Below, piece by piece: positions 25,431 to 36,846 of a stretch of DNA of 64,000 nt. Origin of the DNA: Kryptolebias marmoratus (Eukaryota > Chordata > Actinopteri > Cyprinodontiformes > Rivulidae). The DNA lies in the NCBI RefSeq assembly GCF_001649575.2, contig NC_051433.1:8144266-8208265 (forward strand), read 5' to 3'. Positions within the stretch are counted from its first letter, which is position 1, and each line of letters starts with the position of its first letter. The position numbers and the translations under genes are program-made. The notes beneath the pieces were generated by a model. That model was not told the DNA's origin. It did not search any database and saw only the letters and a list, made by a program, of their open reading frames with translations.

Positions 25431-28400
25431 TCAGAAGGTGTTAATTTCAGATCTCTCTGTGAGCTGCCTGAGACAATCAGTTCCACTCTGTTCTGTGCTG
25501 TCAGATTGACTGAAGCATGTGATGATTCATGCACAAGACCACAAGCAGTTTGATGTTTCAGACTCTTAATATTATGGAGCTCGTAACTTTAAATTTTCCA
25601 TTTAAAAAGAGGTGATTATTCACTTAAACAAGATCTCATTTCATACACATTCATAATTAATCAAACTTCTCTTTTTAAGACTTAAATGATACAAATGAGA
25701 TTTTCTACCTTAAGTTGTTTATAAATACCTTGAGTAACCGATGAACTCATGTGATCTGTCTGAAGTTAGTGAATTCAAGTAAGAGGCATGAATACAGGAA
25801 AAAAAAGTCAGTTTAAAGAATGCTTGAGGATATTGGCGACCAGCTCTTACAGCAGCTTTCATCCTATTCATACACCAAAACTGTCTAAATGCAGGTGGAT
25901 CGATGCTGGTTAAAAACACAAATGGCACACAAAGTGAGCACACTTAGCTATAGAGTTTCTTTCTCATCAAGGTCTGCTCTCTCCTTTTAATGGAATGTGA
26001 CTCTCAAAAGAGAATATTCAGCCAGCTGCAGGTGGAAAAAAAAGTCCATTGTCTAAATTTCAAGGCTGCGCTCCTGCAAAACACTGGTATTGACATTCTA
26101 AATGAAGACACTTCGACTTCTCATTCAAATCTGCAGTAATAAATGTGTTGATTTCCATTCTGTTGAGTGGGATATCATAAATGTAAGACGACGGACACCT
26201 GTGCTCACATCACGCTTTACATTGCAATGCTTGTTTTTTGGTCTCTTTGCTTGGTACATTTGTGAATGTCAATATTATTTTCCAGTAGGGGGTAAATTGC
26301 ATTGAATGGTTGCCAGGCTGCAGGAAGAGAAACTGCTCAGCTGACTAAAAGACCATTTCTCCATTTTATCTCTCAATCAGTGTGCTTGTGAGTGTGTGCC
26401 TGAATCCCACTAGTGTGTCTCTGTATGAGTAAAATGTGGGCTTCATTTTGACGAGAAGCAGATCAGGCCAGCATTTGCTGCATGACCAGGCCATGTGAGA
26501 AAAAAAGTTCATGTTATGCAGACAAATGAAGCCAGACTTCAGCAGGATGCAGAGACTGTAATCAAACAATAAATCAGAAATCACTGAGCTTACATCCTAC
26601 CAGCACTCTCCCTTGTTGTTTCCTTCTCTTCTTGGTTCCTTTCCTCAGAGGTCCCTTTAATGTTGTGTTGAAGAGCTGAAAAGTAGCTCCGATAATTTTG
26701 AGCAAACCATTTCCATTCTTTAAATAACAAAAACTTGTCTGACATAAATGTGTTTTCTTACTATCCACAAAAAAGGCAGTCCATATTTGTCTGACCATGA
26801 CTTTTTCAGCGAGCCACCTGAAGTGTCGTAATATCAGGGGAACAGTGGTGTCATTGTGAAGTAGCTGTGTGATATCGGGTAGGGTGACCTATTTAGAACC
26901 CTGCTATGGAGCTGACAAGCCACTGTTATGTCCAGGACATCTGGAAGACTGGAGAAGCTCACTCCACTGAACTCCACTGAACTCCAGAAGGGAAAACGAC
27001 ATCTGATGTGGTCATGGATATTTCACACACTCACCTATAGGTCCTATTAGGAGGAGAGGCCCGTGAAGTGGCACTGATACTCCTGAGGATCTGTTACAGT
27101 ACACAGTGAGTAATTTGGAAGTGATCCAAGCATTATCTGAAGCTCTTCTGGTCATCTTGAAGAGATTTTAAAGGGCAGGAATAACATTGCAGCAAGCTGT
27201 TCAGTGAAAGCTCTCTGCAGACTTCAAATGATTGAAAGGAACCTCATTATTATTTAAATAATGCAATTTTCAAAAAGTTAGGGTAATGGGTGCTTGCATA
27301 TTTTGCAGAATAAGTTTAGAAGAAGAAACTAACTGTTCACAGTAAAAGAGACAAAAAAACAAAAGTAAAAATGCTATGTATCATTCACAATAGTGTCAAA
27401 ACGACTGAGATTTGTTCAATGTAGCCGCAGTTTTGCACACTGTATAAACGAATACATGAATGCATAATGAGAGGCCAAAATGAGCCAAGGAAAGCACACT
27501 GAACAAATCCCCCACGGGAAAGGAAATTATTCAGAGTAGACGAGGACACACTTCACAATAATATTGGGAAGGGAAACTTTTTTTCTTTATTTATTTAAAA
27601 TTGTGCTTTAAATATAAAATCAGAACACCCAACATAAACTACATGTTAAAGATAAGATAACGATTTTCAACTCAAACTGTTGCTTTCATCTTATGGTCAG
27701 AAGCAAGTCTTATTGCCTGGACTGTGAAGGATGTTTAATGTGTTACTGCATGTGCATGAACTAAGACTAACTGAATCTGTGACCTTCTTGTTGATCTTTA
27801 GCATCATATAAAAACAAATGGCAGCTAAATATATATCTTTTGCTAACAATAGCTTGTATATGGCTTTGCTTATTCAATCTAAGAGAAACCCACTCTTTGC
27901 AGCTCTAATTCTGTATCAGGAGGTAATTCATTTTTGTATGAAGAGGCATTTGGCGGCAAAGATTGAATCATCAGCCCTTGTTTCATTTTCCATGTAATTA
28001 AATCAGCTATTGGAAGAAAAAAACAAAAACAATGTAAGCTGGCATACGATTTAGGGAAAATTAGCATTTTTAATCACAGTACATTACTTTAATAACTCAA
28101 TAAATCTGTGGCAGCTGGAGCATCCGAGAATGTTGTCACAGCTACTTAGTTCTGCATTCGCAACTAATACAGGCTGATGAGAGTCATCCTGAGAGAGAAA
28201 GACACTCAGAGGGAGGAAAAATGAGAATTAGAGAAGGAAAAGGAAAAAGATACAACAGAGTGAGACAGAAAGGAGAAGAATCCACGGAGATGGAAACAAA
28301 AGCATGCCAGGTGAGAAACATGGCTGAACAGAGCCAGGAAGGAAGACATAACAGCACTGTGTTTGGCACAAAAAGGGCTTGGCACTTGTCTCCCCTCTTC

Positions 28401-28905
28401 CAGCTAATAACAGTTAATCCCCAATTAGCTCATCCATCACCTCTGTCATACAAGAGACCTACTAACCCTTTTTCTTGCTTGGCTTTGTTTGCACAGCTTT
28501 GTAGTTGCCAAGGATGCAAAACAAATCTAAGTAACTACCAAAAAGCACATTTAATTCTTTGGAATTTCAAGAAATAAAGATAAATACAGCACACAGCCGA
28601 AGAGCAAATGTCCCTATGCCTTAATGCCAGTTTACAAAGTATTAACCCAGAACATAGAGAGGGGTTTCCTTTAAGTAAGAGATAGAAAAAGAAACTCTGC
28701 AAATCTGGAATTATTGTGAAAATGTTAAATATAGATGCTTCTTTCTACATTGTTGCTTAGTTTTTTTTTTCAATCCTGCTGTTTTCTCTGTTAAAAAAAG
28801 TATTTCTTAGTAAAAAAAAAGGAAGAGACTATCCCTTAAATGCATTAAACTGTAGTTTGGTAAAGTGGGGTTGTGTGGAGTACTTATAGGTAGTCAGTAT
28901 CTTAC

Positions 28906-28950
28906 CTGTGTCAAAGCAATCTCAGTTTGCAAAATATACGAGAGGTCCTG
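28906..28950 (-). CDS. Candidate 45-nt coding exon
   Basis: The minus strand shows gcctgacttatccag, then 45 nt ending TTGACACAG, then gtaagatac, a near-consensus donor. In phase 0 it reads QDLSYILQTEIALTQ with no stop, a sequence that looks like an amphipathic helix. The pyrimidine tract is short, which weakens the acceptor. It is on the same strand and in the same phase as the exon at 12333-12425, but short open segments between splice-like sites are common by chance. I do not recognise the peptide. Confidence 0.22.
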
Positions 28951-29580
28951 CTGGATAAGTCAGGCTAACTGCTACTCAGAGCAGGTCACATTAACGAACA
29001 CATTTTTGTCATCTGTCAGAATCATCATTTGTTTTTCTTGACATAAGACTTAAAATGTTAAAGTGTTTATTTGAGGAGTTGAGTGAAATAGATCATCAGA
29101 TGTCTGCTCTAATTGAACTGGTGATAAGCCAGTCTTCTCTTTCTTCTGGCTGTCATTCTGTTGTTTCACTGTCTATCTTCTTCTGGATATTTTTTTCTAT
29201 TATTTTAAATTCATTATTAGTGCAAAAATCTTTTTGGAGTCTCCTTCTATTCAGTCTCCAGCCTGCTTTTAACAATAAACACTCCAACAAGTCAAACATT
29301 TCAGCTGGAATTTTCTCAAAACAAATTGAACTATATGTAGGCACATTTTTAAAATAATCATATGGCTCATTTTGACAAAAAATGAACTAATAAAGTAGTT
29401 GTGGGGAACTGTGTGAACACATGACCAGAAACGCATTAGTATTCATGTAAAACATTGTTCCCTTTGCTGTACCGACAATAACAGGGAATATCAGCACGTG
29501 CATGATTACAAATGAAAGTAAGGTGTCATGTCAGAAAGTGCATGTTTGGGAAATGCATTTTACTGTGTGCAAAGTTAGGT

Positions 29581-29987
29581 ACATATCTATGGGAGGCCGC
29601 TTAGGACAAAAAAAAACCACATTATTCCTTCTACATACACGTCAAACCCTCTCACATTCACTATCAAACTCAAACCTTCTCACATACACTATATGACAGC
29701 AAATGTGAAAGCGTTTGATACTGTGTTTCTAAAGGTTTGGTGTATGTGAGAGGGTTTGATAGTAAATGTGAGAGGGTTTGATAGTGAATTTGAGAGAGTT
29801 TGATAGTGAATGTGAGAGGGTTTGATAGTGAATGTGAGAGGGTTTGATGGTATATGTGAGAGGGTTTGATAGTGAATGTGAAAGGGTTTGATAGTGAATG
29901 TGAGAGGGTTTGATGGTGTATGTGAGAGGGTTTATAGTGTGTGTAAGAGGAAGAATGTTTTTTGTCCTAAGAAGCCTCCCATACATG
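29581..29987. mobile_element. Foldback element carrying a 22-bp minisatellite
   Basis: The ends are inverted repeats: the left end reads ctatgggaggccgcttagga and the right end, reversed, reads tatgggaggcttcttagga; both continue into an A run and a cattcttcct-like segment. Between them lie about ten tandem copies of a 22-bp unit (gtttgatagtgaatgtgaga plus gg) from about 29736 to 29950. The left arm also holds about two units in the opposite orientation (caaaccctctcacattcac). The whole is therefore a large imperfect palindrome of 407 bp. It has no gene. It most resembles a non-autonomous inverted-repeat DNA element whose stem expanded into a minisatellite. Confidence 0.65.
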
Positions 29988-32900
29988 TCAACATTATTAC
30001 ACCATTTTATTTTTGCTCTTAAGTTCCAAAATTGCCCAACAGCTATTTGTCTGACTTTCATTTTAACACATTTTATCTCTCCATCTCCTCATCTTCATCT
30101 CTTCCTCTTCAGCACTTTCTTGTTTCTTTTATGATTTCTTGCACAATTACAGAGCCGCAGTTGAAAACACACATCATTTCAGTGCCTGAGAATGGAATCA
30201 CACCCATGTCAAGTAAACATCGAATAAATCGTAAAAAATATCATAAATGAGAAATAAAACGGATTTCAGTAAATGCACATGTAAGGAATGTGGTGCAGAA
30301 TCAATGCCCTTAAGGTGTACTCATGCATTTGTGTTTCTTGGTATTACCACTAAGCAAAGACTGAGGAGCTTTGTTTATGTCAATACTCACACGTTTGATT
30401 CACATAGCAGGCTTTGTCTTGTACATGCAGGATTAATCCTCTAAGAATCAACTGTGCAGCATGAACACACACACACACACTCACATGCTACAGCAACCGC
30501 AAACCCACAAACAGCCATTAGCACGGCAGTTGTATGGCCAACTAATTAAGTCATCATCTCAGCAACTCTCTGGCTCATTTCATGGATCTGGTTTCAAAGT
30601 ACATTTTCCTAAAGAGTCATAACACTGACATTATGCCACTGGACATGTAAGCATATTTCTATGGTCTCTCATGGGGACCAGCAGTGACACAGATCTTGTA
30701 TTTTTGTTGATCGACTGAGTGACAAACACAACAAAAAATTGCCAAAAGCATTGATAACACCATGTAAGACCAGTTTAGTAAAAATGGCCTCTCTGGACAT
30801 CTCAATACATTTGTAGCTCGAGCAACAATGAACCAAAAGAAGCTCAATTATTTTGATTTAAAAAAAAACATTAAAAAAGAACACCAAAACCAGCAGCTTA
30901 CACTCACAGAGCTGGATCCATCACCCAGTTCTTTTGTCTTTCTCATAATCCAATTGTTAAGGTATTTTCACACTGGTGTGACCAATCAGGAAATGTTATT
31001 AATATTCAGCCAAAAATACTTTAAAGAAAAACCACAAAAGTTCCAACTAATCTAAATTGTATGCTTCCAAAATTCTGAGAATTTTGTCTTCTTTTTTGTG
31101 GTTTTTGCAGTTCTGCAGTAATTTTAAGAAGCAGTTAATCAAATTGCAGTTCATGATCACTGAACCAACATCAAAGAGTCAATTACTGCTCTTATTTACA
31201 AAAAGGAAAGACGGTGACAACAAAGTACGTTTTAAATAAATTGTCTACTTGTTGTAGGTTATGATTTTAAGTCTTTGCAGAAATGTAAATTTTAATTTTA
31301 AACTTAGTGCATGTTATGTAAACCTGGGTTGTACAATGTAACATTAGCTTTACATTACACATCTGTTAAATGTTCCGGTTTAGACTCGTTACTGCAACAG
31401 GTTTTAAAAGATTCACACACTCTTTATGGTGAGCACCACTCCCGCTGCAGTTTAATATGCAGAAGGGGAACAACAACTACATTATTACAAAGTCTGCCAC
31501 GCTATCATGGTCTTTTGGTTTTTGATATGGCAAAGCCAGCGAAATGGAAGAAAAGCCAATCTACAGTTTATAACTCAACCACACATCAATAATAGAAAAA
31601 AATAGATTACAGTAAATCCATGGTTCAAAAGCTACATACCTTTGAAATGTCAAAGGGGAAACCACAGCGGATAACTCATCTCAAAACTCATTTCAACTGC
31701 ACAGTGCAAGCTGTATAACAAATATTCAACAGCCCACTGTTCCCTCCAGGTATTTTTTAGCAAAACACTATACATTTTCATTTGAGATGAGAAGAAAGAA
31801 ATGTACTTTTTTCCTTTGGCATGCAGCCAAACCAATTTAATTGCATTCCAAATGGGCACAATCTTTGCTTAGCACCCAGCTCATGTTGTATTCTTCAAAC
31901 TTCAACAGCCTGCTTGACTTTCTCTGAGTAATTGGAATCTTCTGCTCTTCCACTTTTGTCAATATACAGAGCAACAGAAAAAGCACAAAAAAACCCCAAA
32001 CAAATAAACCAAAAGGAACAAGGAACTGTTCACGATAACATCCTTTAGCCAGTTTGTAACTGTATTAGTACATCTTTATACAGTCTCTCTGAAGTGAATT
32101 AAAAGAATATAAAGTGGTGTGCACCTGAAAAATACAGCTACATTTTATAGGTAAAACATTTCTGATTACCAGCTGGTGTCAGCAAAATTCTGTCAGAATT
32201 TTAGGAAAGGTTCTAACTTTACACTTTGGTTTTATTTTTCTTGCCTCAAGCCATGCAAAAATAAAAAAAGAAAATAAAATCTAGTAAAATCAGACTTCAA
32301 TACTTCTGTGACTGGAAGATATTTAAATTCACAAACAGCAGCCTGTGGTGCCAAGACATAATGTTTTGAAGCAAAAAACAGAACTGCATAAATTAGAACT
32401 CCAAATAACACAATGATTTTGGATTAAAAGTAGCAAAATGTTTCTATTTCAAACAGTTCCAACTGTTTGTGTTTTTTACCACTGTCATTTCTACAACAAT
32501 GTGATTATGTTTCCAATTAATATTCCAGTTACAGATAAACAATCAAAAGATGCTTTAAATGTATTTATATATATTTTTTTTTTTTTTTGGTTTGGCTTTT
32601 TTGTCTGAAACCATTTTTTCTCATTTTTTTAACTGCAAAAAGATATTGTAATCTCATAGGACTCCTCTCATTTACTCAGTTGGCAATTATGGTATGGCAG
32701 GAAAATAAATCATTCATCCATGACTGGCAGTGTGTTTGGATGTCTGTGTACATTTCAGCCCATAATAAAATTCTGAGATGACCAAAATTCCAGACTTGGT
32801 ATCAGTCATACGATACCGTGTTTGCTTCAAGAAGTTTTAGGAATGACAATCTGAGGTCAACAGAAATCCCAAAAAGGGTAATCTCACAGTCAAGATCAGG

Positions 32901-33472
32901 AGATAATTGAAAAACAAATAAATGTAAATGGTTTGAAACCTAAATAAGTCTATCTATCTGTGTTTATATACTCTCACACACAACACTGCTCTCCTCCGCT
33001 CTCTTTCTCTGTCACTGAATCTGTCTGAGAGTCCTGCCACATGCCAGTGCCTTTGTGTGAAAGATTAAGTGAAACCAGGAGTGCCAGCATTGCTGTGTTT
33101 GCACAGCGAAGCCTCTCAAATTCAGCTGCACCCGCATATCACATACCAATCAACATACTGAAGACTAAGACAGCTACTGTAGTAAAAATATTTGAAATAT
33201 CAAGCGTAATATTATTGATATTTTTATTTTAAAAAAACACTTATGTGACTATTTGCATTTAGCTATACGGCACTACTTTAGTTTTTCTTCTTGGTTTTAT
33301 CTAAAGATAACTAAGTAGTAAAAACTGACTATTAATCCACAGGGAGTAAAACTCCTAGAAAGTAAAAGACAATGAAAACATTAAGAAGAAAGTCCCAAAG
33401 TGCCAGAGGTGGTTTACAAGACAGAGGAAAGGGGCCTGCAGGGGACTGTGGGTTTGCAGTGATAGGGAGGGG

Positions 33473-33581
33473 AGTCTCTCTCTCTCTCTCTCTCTCTCTC
33501 CCTCTCTCGCTCTGTCTCTCTGTCTTTCTCTCCCTCTCTCGCTCTGTCTCTCTGTCTTTCTCTCTCTCTCTCGCTCTCTCT
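33473..33581 (+). repeat. TC microsatellite with 32-bp higher-order unit
   Basis: A (TC)n tract of about 28 nt is followed by two near-identical 32-bp copies of a mixed unit (cctctctcgctctgtctctc then tgtctttctctc) at 33501 and 33533, then more TC. Reading frames across it encode only Ser-Leu or Arg-Glu repeats and are artefacts. Confidence 0.95.
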
Positions 33582-36339
33582 AACGCACACAGACACACAT
33601 GCACATGCACACAACACACACTTGGCTCTGGGCAGCACAGACACAAACAGAACCTGGCAGTGGACCAATCCTTGACAGGCTAACCAGGTAACTAACTTCC
33701 TGTGCGAACCTGAACTCAATCTGTTACCAAGAAAAACATTTGGTGAAAAAGCCAAAACCTCCTCACTTTTTTATGATCCCTGTAATTAACTAAAAAAAAA
33801 GCCTTACCAAATTAATAACTCTGAATCCAAATTTTGTTCAATTTTACTAACTTAACGTCAGATTATGACGTACAGTAACTTGTGGGTTAAACTGTTTCTG
33901 AGGCACAACATGATAACATTTCTGTGGTCTGTGCGCTCACATGTGCACTTGTGTCTATGTATGCTTTGCGAGTGCAGACATGTTTGCATCTGCATGCAGA
34001 AGTGTGTATGTGTACCTGTGAGAGAACATATGTCTTGGAGTGTGTGTACTCAGTGGGCCCATGGTCTTTTGAGTATGGACCTGAACCAGCCGTCTCCAGT
34101 TCTGTTTGCACAGTACATGCCTCAGGAAGTTAAGACAACTGTTCATGTTTGCCCAGGCTTGCGAGCTTTTCTTAATACACCCGACAGCTGCATTCTTCAA
34201 CATCACAGACTCTGCATATATCGCTCATTTTATACATGTATCTGATAGAACCTGCAGGATAACAGCATCCTTCATGAGAGTTTTACAAAAAAAAACCTCA
34301 TCAGAAAGAGCAAGAAAGATTGTGGTGCTAACAGCATGTACTATTGCAATTCTGACAAATGGTGTAGTTTATGTACATATATATAATCACACTCCTGCAC
34401 CTGAATCCACCATTTTGTATAAAAAACATCTTTTGATGAGTAATTTGGTGCCTTAGCAAAGTTCACTCTTCCACGTTTGTAACAGCAAACATTAAGCTGA
34501 TCTGTCACATCCTGTCAACAACCTGACCTGTCAAGATCCTCCAAAATCACACTATATACTCCTTTTCTTCACTTTTTTCATCTCCTTCCTTTACGTCCTA
34601 CTCACAGGCAGTCTCACACCATTTCAGGTCAAGCCTTTCCTAGAAAAAGACTCATGACAGCAGTAAGACATCAGTCGTACCATTCTAAGAGACTGAAAAC
34701 AAAATTGTTGGATAAACTGTTAGTTCTTTGAAGATATGGAAGTGAAACATGATGAGCTCCATCTGTGCTTTTTTTTCAAATGTTGACTTGGTTTTCTCAT
34801 GCAATGGTTACACTAATTTATGTACCAAAGCTGGCTTTACACAAATCTGCCGAGGCCAATAACTGTTCTCATAATCTCCAGCATCTAGAACAATCACTTT
34901 ATGGTGTATTTGTTTATAAATGACATGAACCAATTGCACTAATGAAGATCAGCTTTTTTGCTGAGGGAATTGCAGCTTTCTAAAATACTGCATGCATTTA
35001 GTCTTTATTGCTACTACACTGGCATGCTGATACCATCACCAAAACAATACAAGCAACAAAATATAACTGTATAATGATTAGGGACACACAGTTCACAGCT
35101 GGGGGTTCTAAAAGTGTTGCAAAAAGAGTGAAGTGCGCACTTCCTGACCTACAGACTAAACCACATGCATGTGGATGCAACTAAATGTCAGCAACAACAA
35201 TATATTTTAGTTGCTGCTCTTGGTGAGTCAAGACCTAAAGCTACAAAACCTCAAAATGTCATCATAGTTTATATGTTAGAAATGTATTAGATGGCTTGTA
35301 ATAACAAAACATTTCATGCAACATTTTGTTCTGTTATACTTTATTGCTGTTAATTGTGTTTTCATTTTATCTCAAGTAATGTATGCTAAGCAGTACTCTT
35401 TTTTTGTTTATGTGTTTTATAGAAATATAAAATCAACATTCAGTGGATAACAAAAGGAAACATTAGTAAATCAAACAAGCCTTCAGTACAACAAGCAATG
35501 AATCAGAGGTTGTGTTTTTCATATTGAAGTGCTGATGGAAAGCAGATGAACCTGCTCTGAAAGGCTACTGTAGCACAGAGAGAAAATACAGTCAGTGTTC
35601 ACTTTTCATCAACAGACACAGCCCAGAACAGGGCACAAAAATGGTTAAATAAATCAAATAAAGCAGATATTTCTCTACCTCTCTCACACACTCAAAAACA
35701 CACCAGTGTGCACACATACACACACTCACACATGCACATTCTTTAGTGAAATCCATCAATCAGCATTTCATGCAGTTTGGGTTTGAACCACACCAAATGC
35801 ACTAAAACAATAAACGTCTGTCTTTCAAGTTGCTATCTGGACTGGAACACATCTGGTGGCAAGGCTCATTTTGGTTTCCACATCGTTGAATGACATTACA
35901 GACTCAATGGCAGGCTGAAAAATAAAGTACCCCTAAATATCTCTTCCCAGTTTCCCTCCAGTTTCTGCCCTTCTTTTCCTTCTATCTTTATGCACACACC
36001 AAATCTACCTCCCCCTCCCCACACTAACCAGCTAACCTCTCAAATGCTATTCCACCAGCCCATCCCCCAACCAATCAAGAAGTGAATATAAAACAGCACA
36101 AGGAAACTGGGCTGCACGGGGGAAGTGGTGGAGGAGAGGGCAGACAGACAAGAGGGAGAAGAGAAGTCAACACGATTGCTACTGAGAAACCACTGGCCTC
36201 CTGAGGTGAAGACAGTTTAAAAAGCCTCGGCTTACTGGACCCGACATTACACAAGTGTATGAAACACTCACCCAGCATCCAGCTGAGCAGCAAAGAGTCA
36301 AGCCTGACAGAGGTATTAGGCTTTCAAGGAGCTGTGACG

Positions 36340-36445
36340 AAAATTAAGGTTAATGTGATTTAATGAGGGGCACGCGCTGGGCCAGGGCTGGGCCTCTTCA
36401 GCTCACAATCAAAGTCAAATTTGGAATTCCTCTGACATCTTGTAA
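36340..36445. other. Candidate noncoding regulatory island
   Basis: A short unique block with aaggttaatgtgatttaatg next to gcacgcgctgggccagggct. The mix of a homeodomain-type AT-rich side and a GC-rich side resembles known fish enhancers only in general style. Inference from composition. Confidence 0.12.
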
Positions 36446-36747
36446 AAGGTTTGCATGTTGCAAAGCTTGCAAACCTGCTAACTTTCTTGACCAAAAAAAA
36501 GCTGAATAATAAACCCATTAGGTTTCAGATTACAGCGTTATAATGGCAGAGAAATGATGTAATATGTATCACAAAACTAGACTTGAGAAATTTTAGCAAA
36601 TGTATTGTCATGATTCAGTTCTCATAATATGTCAACATGAACATAAAAGCCCATTTCTATGGACTTCTTGTGATTAATTAACAACCCATGCAAGATAAAC
36701 CATAAAATCTATTTTCAGCCATTGGTGACTTATGGCTCTTTTCTCAC

Positions 36748-36846
36748 CTCTAGCAGCTCTGACTCATCATTTGTCTGCTCTAGATTATAAAGTGCAGAGC
36801 AAAGAGATGGCACTGCAGCAGAGCTTGATTTGCCACTTTTGCTGTC
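36748..36846 (-). CDS. Candidate 99-nt coding exon, serine-rich then acidic
   Basis: On the minus strand gagtttaacctgcag could serve as an acceptor and CTGCTAGAG|gtgagaaaa as a donor. The 99 nt between are open in phase 0, starting DSKSGKSSSAAVPS and ending ALYNLEQTNDESELLE. The reading frame stays open for about 25 codons upstream as well, but contains no ATG, and it closes six codons past the donor. A shorter 30-nt version (36748-36777) would use an alternative acceptor. The acceptor has a poor pyrimidine tract. The composition is protein-like, but there is no recognised family and chance remains likely. Confidence 0.18.

Noticed and set aside
29736..29950. CRISPR-like array
   Set aside because: The repeats are contiguous with no spacers and the genome is vertebrate; this is a minisatellite.
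29729..30061. 110-codon minus-strand frame with repeated PLTYTIKPSHIHYQT-type units
   Set aside because: It is a translation of the 22-bp minisatellite in the foldback element, not a gene.
31650..31740. Minus-strand segment ending TTTCAAAG|gtatgtag
   Set aside because: All frames contain stops between the possible acceptors and the donor, so it cannot be a coding exon.
33332..33755. Arg/Glu- or Ser/Leu-repeat frames on both strands
   Set aside because: They are translations of the TC microsatellite.
36291..36301. 11-nt minus-strand segment between ctttgctgctcag and gtgagt
   Set aside because: Too short, frame-breaking and likely a coincidence of motifs.
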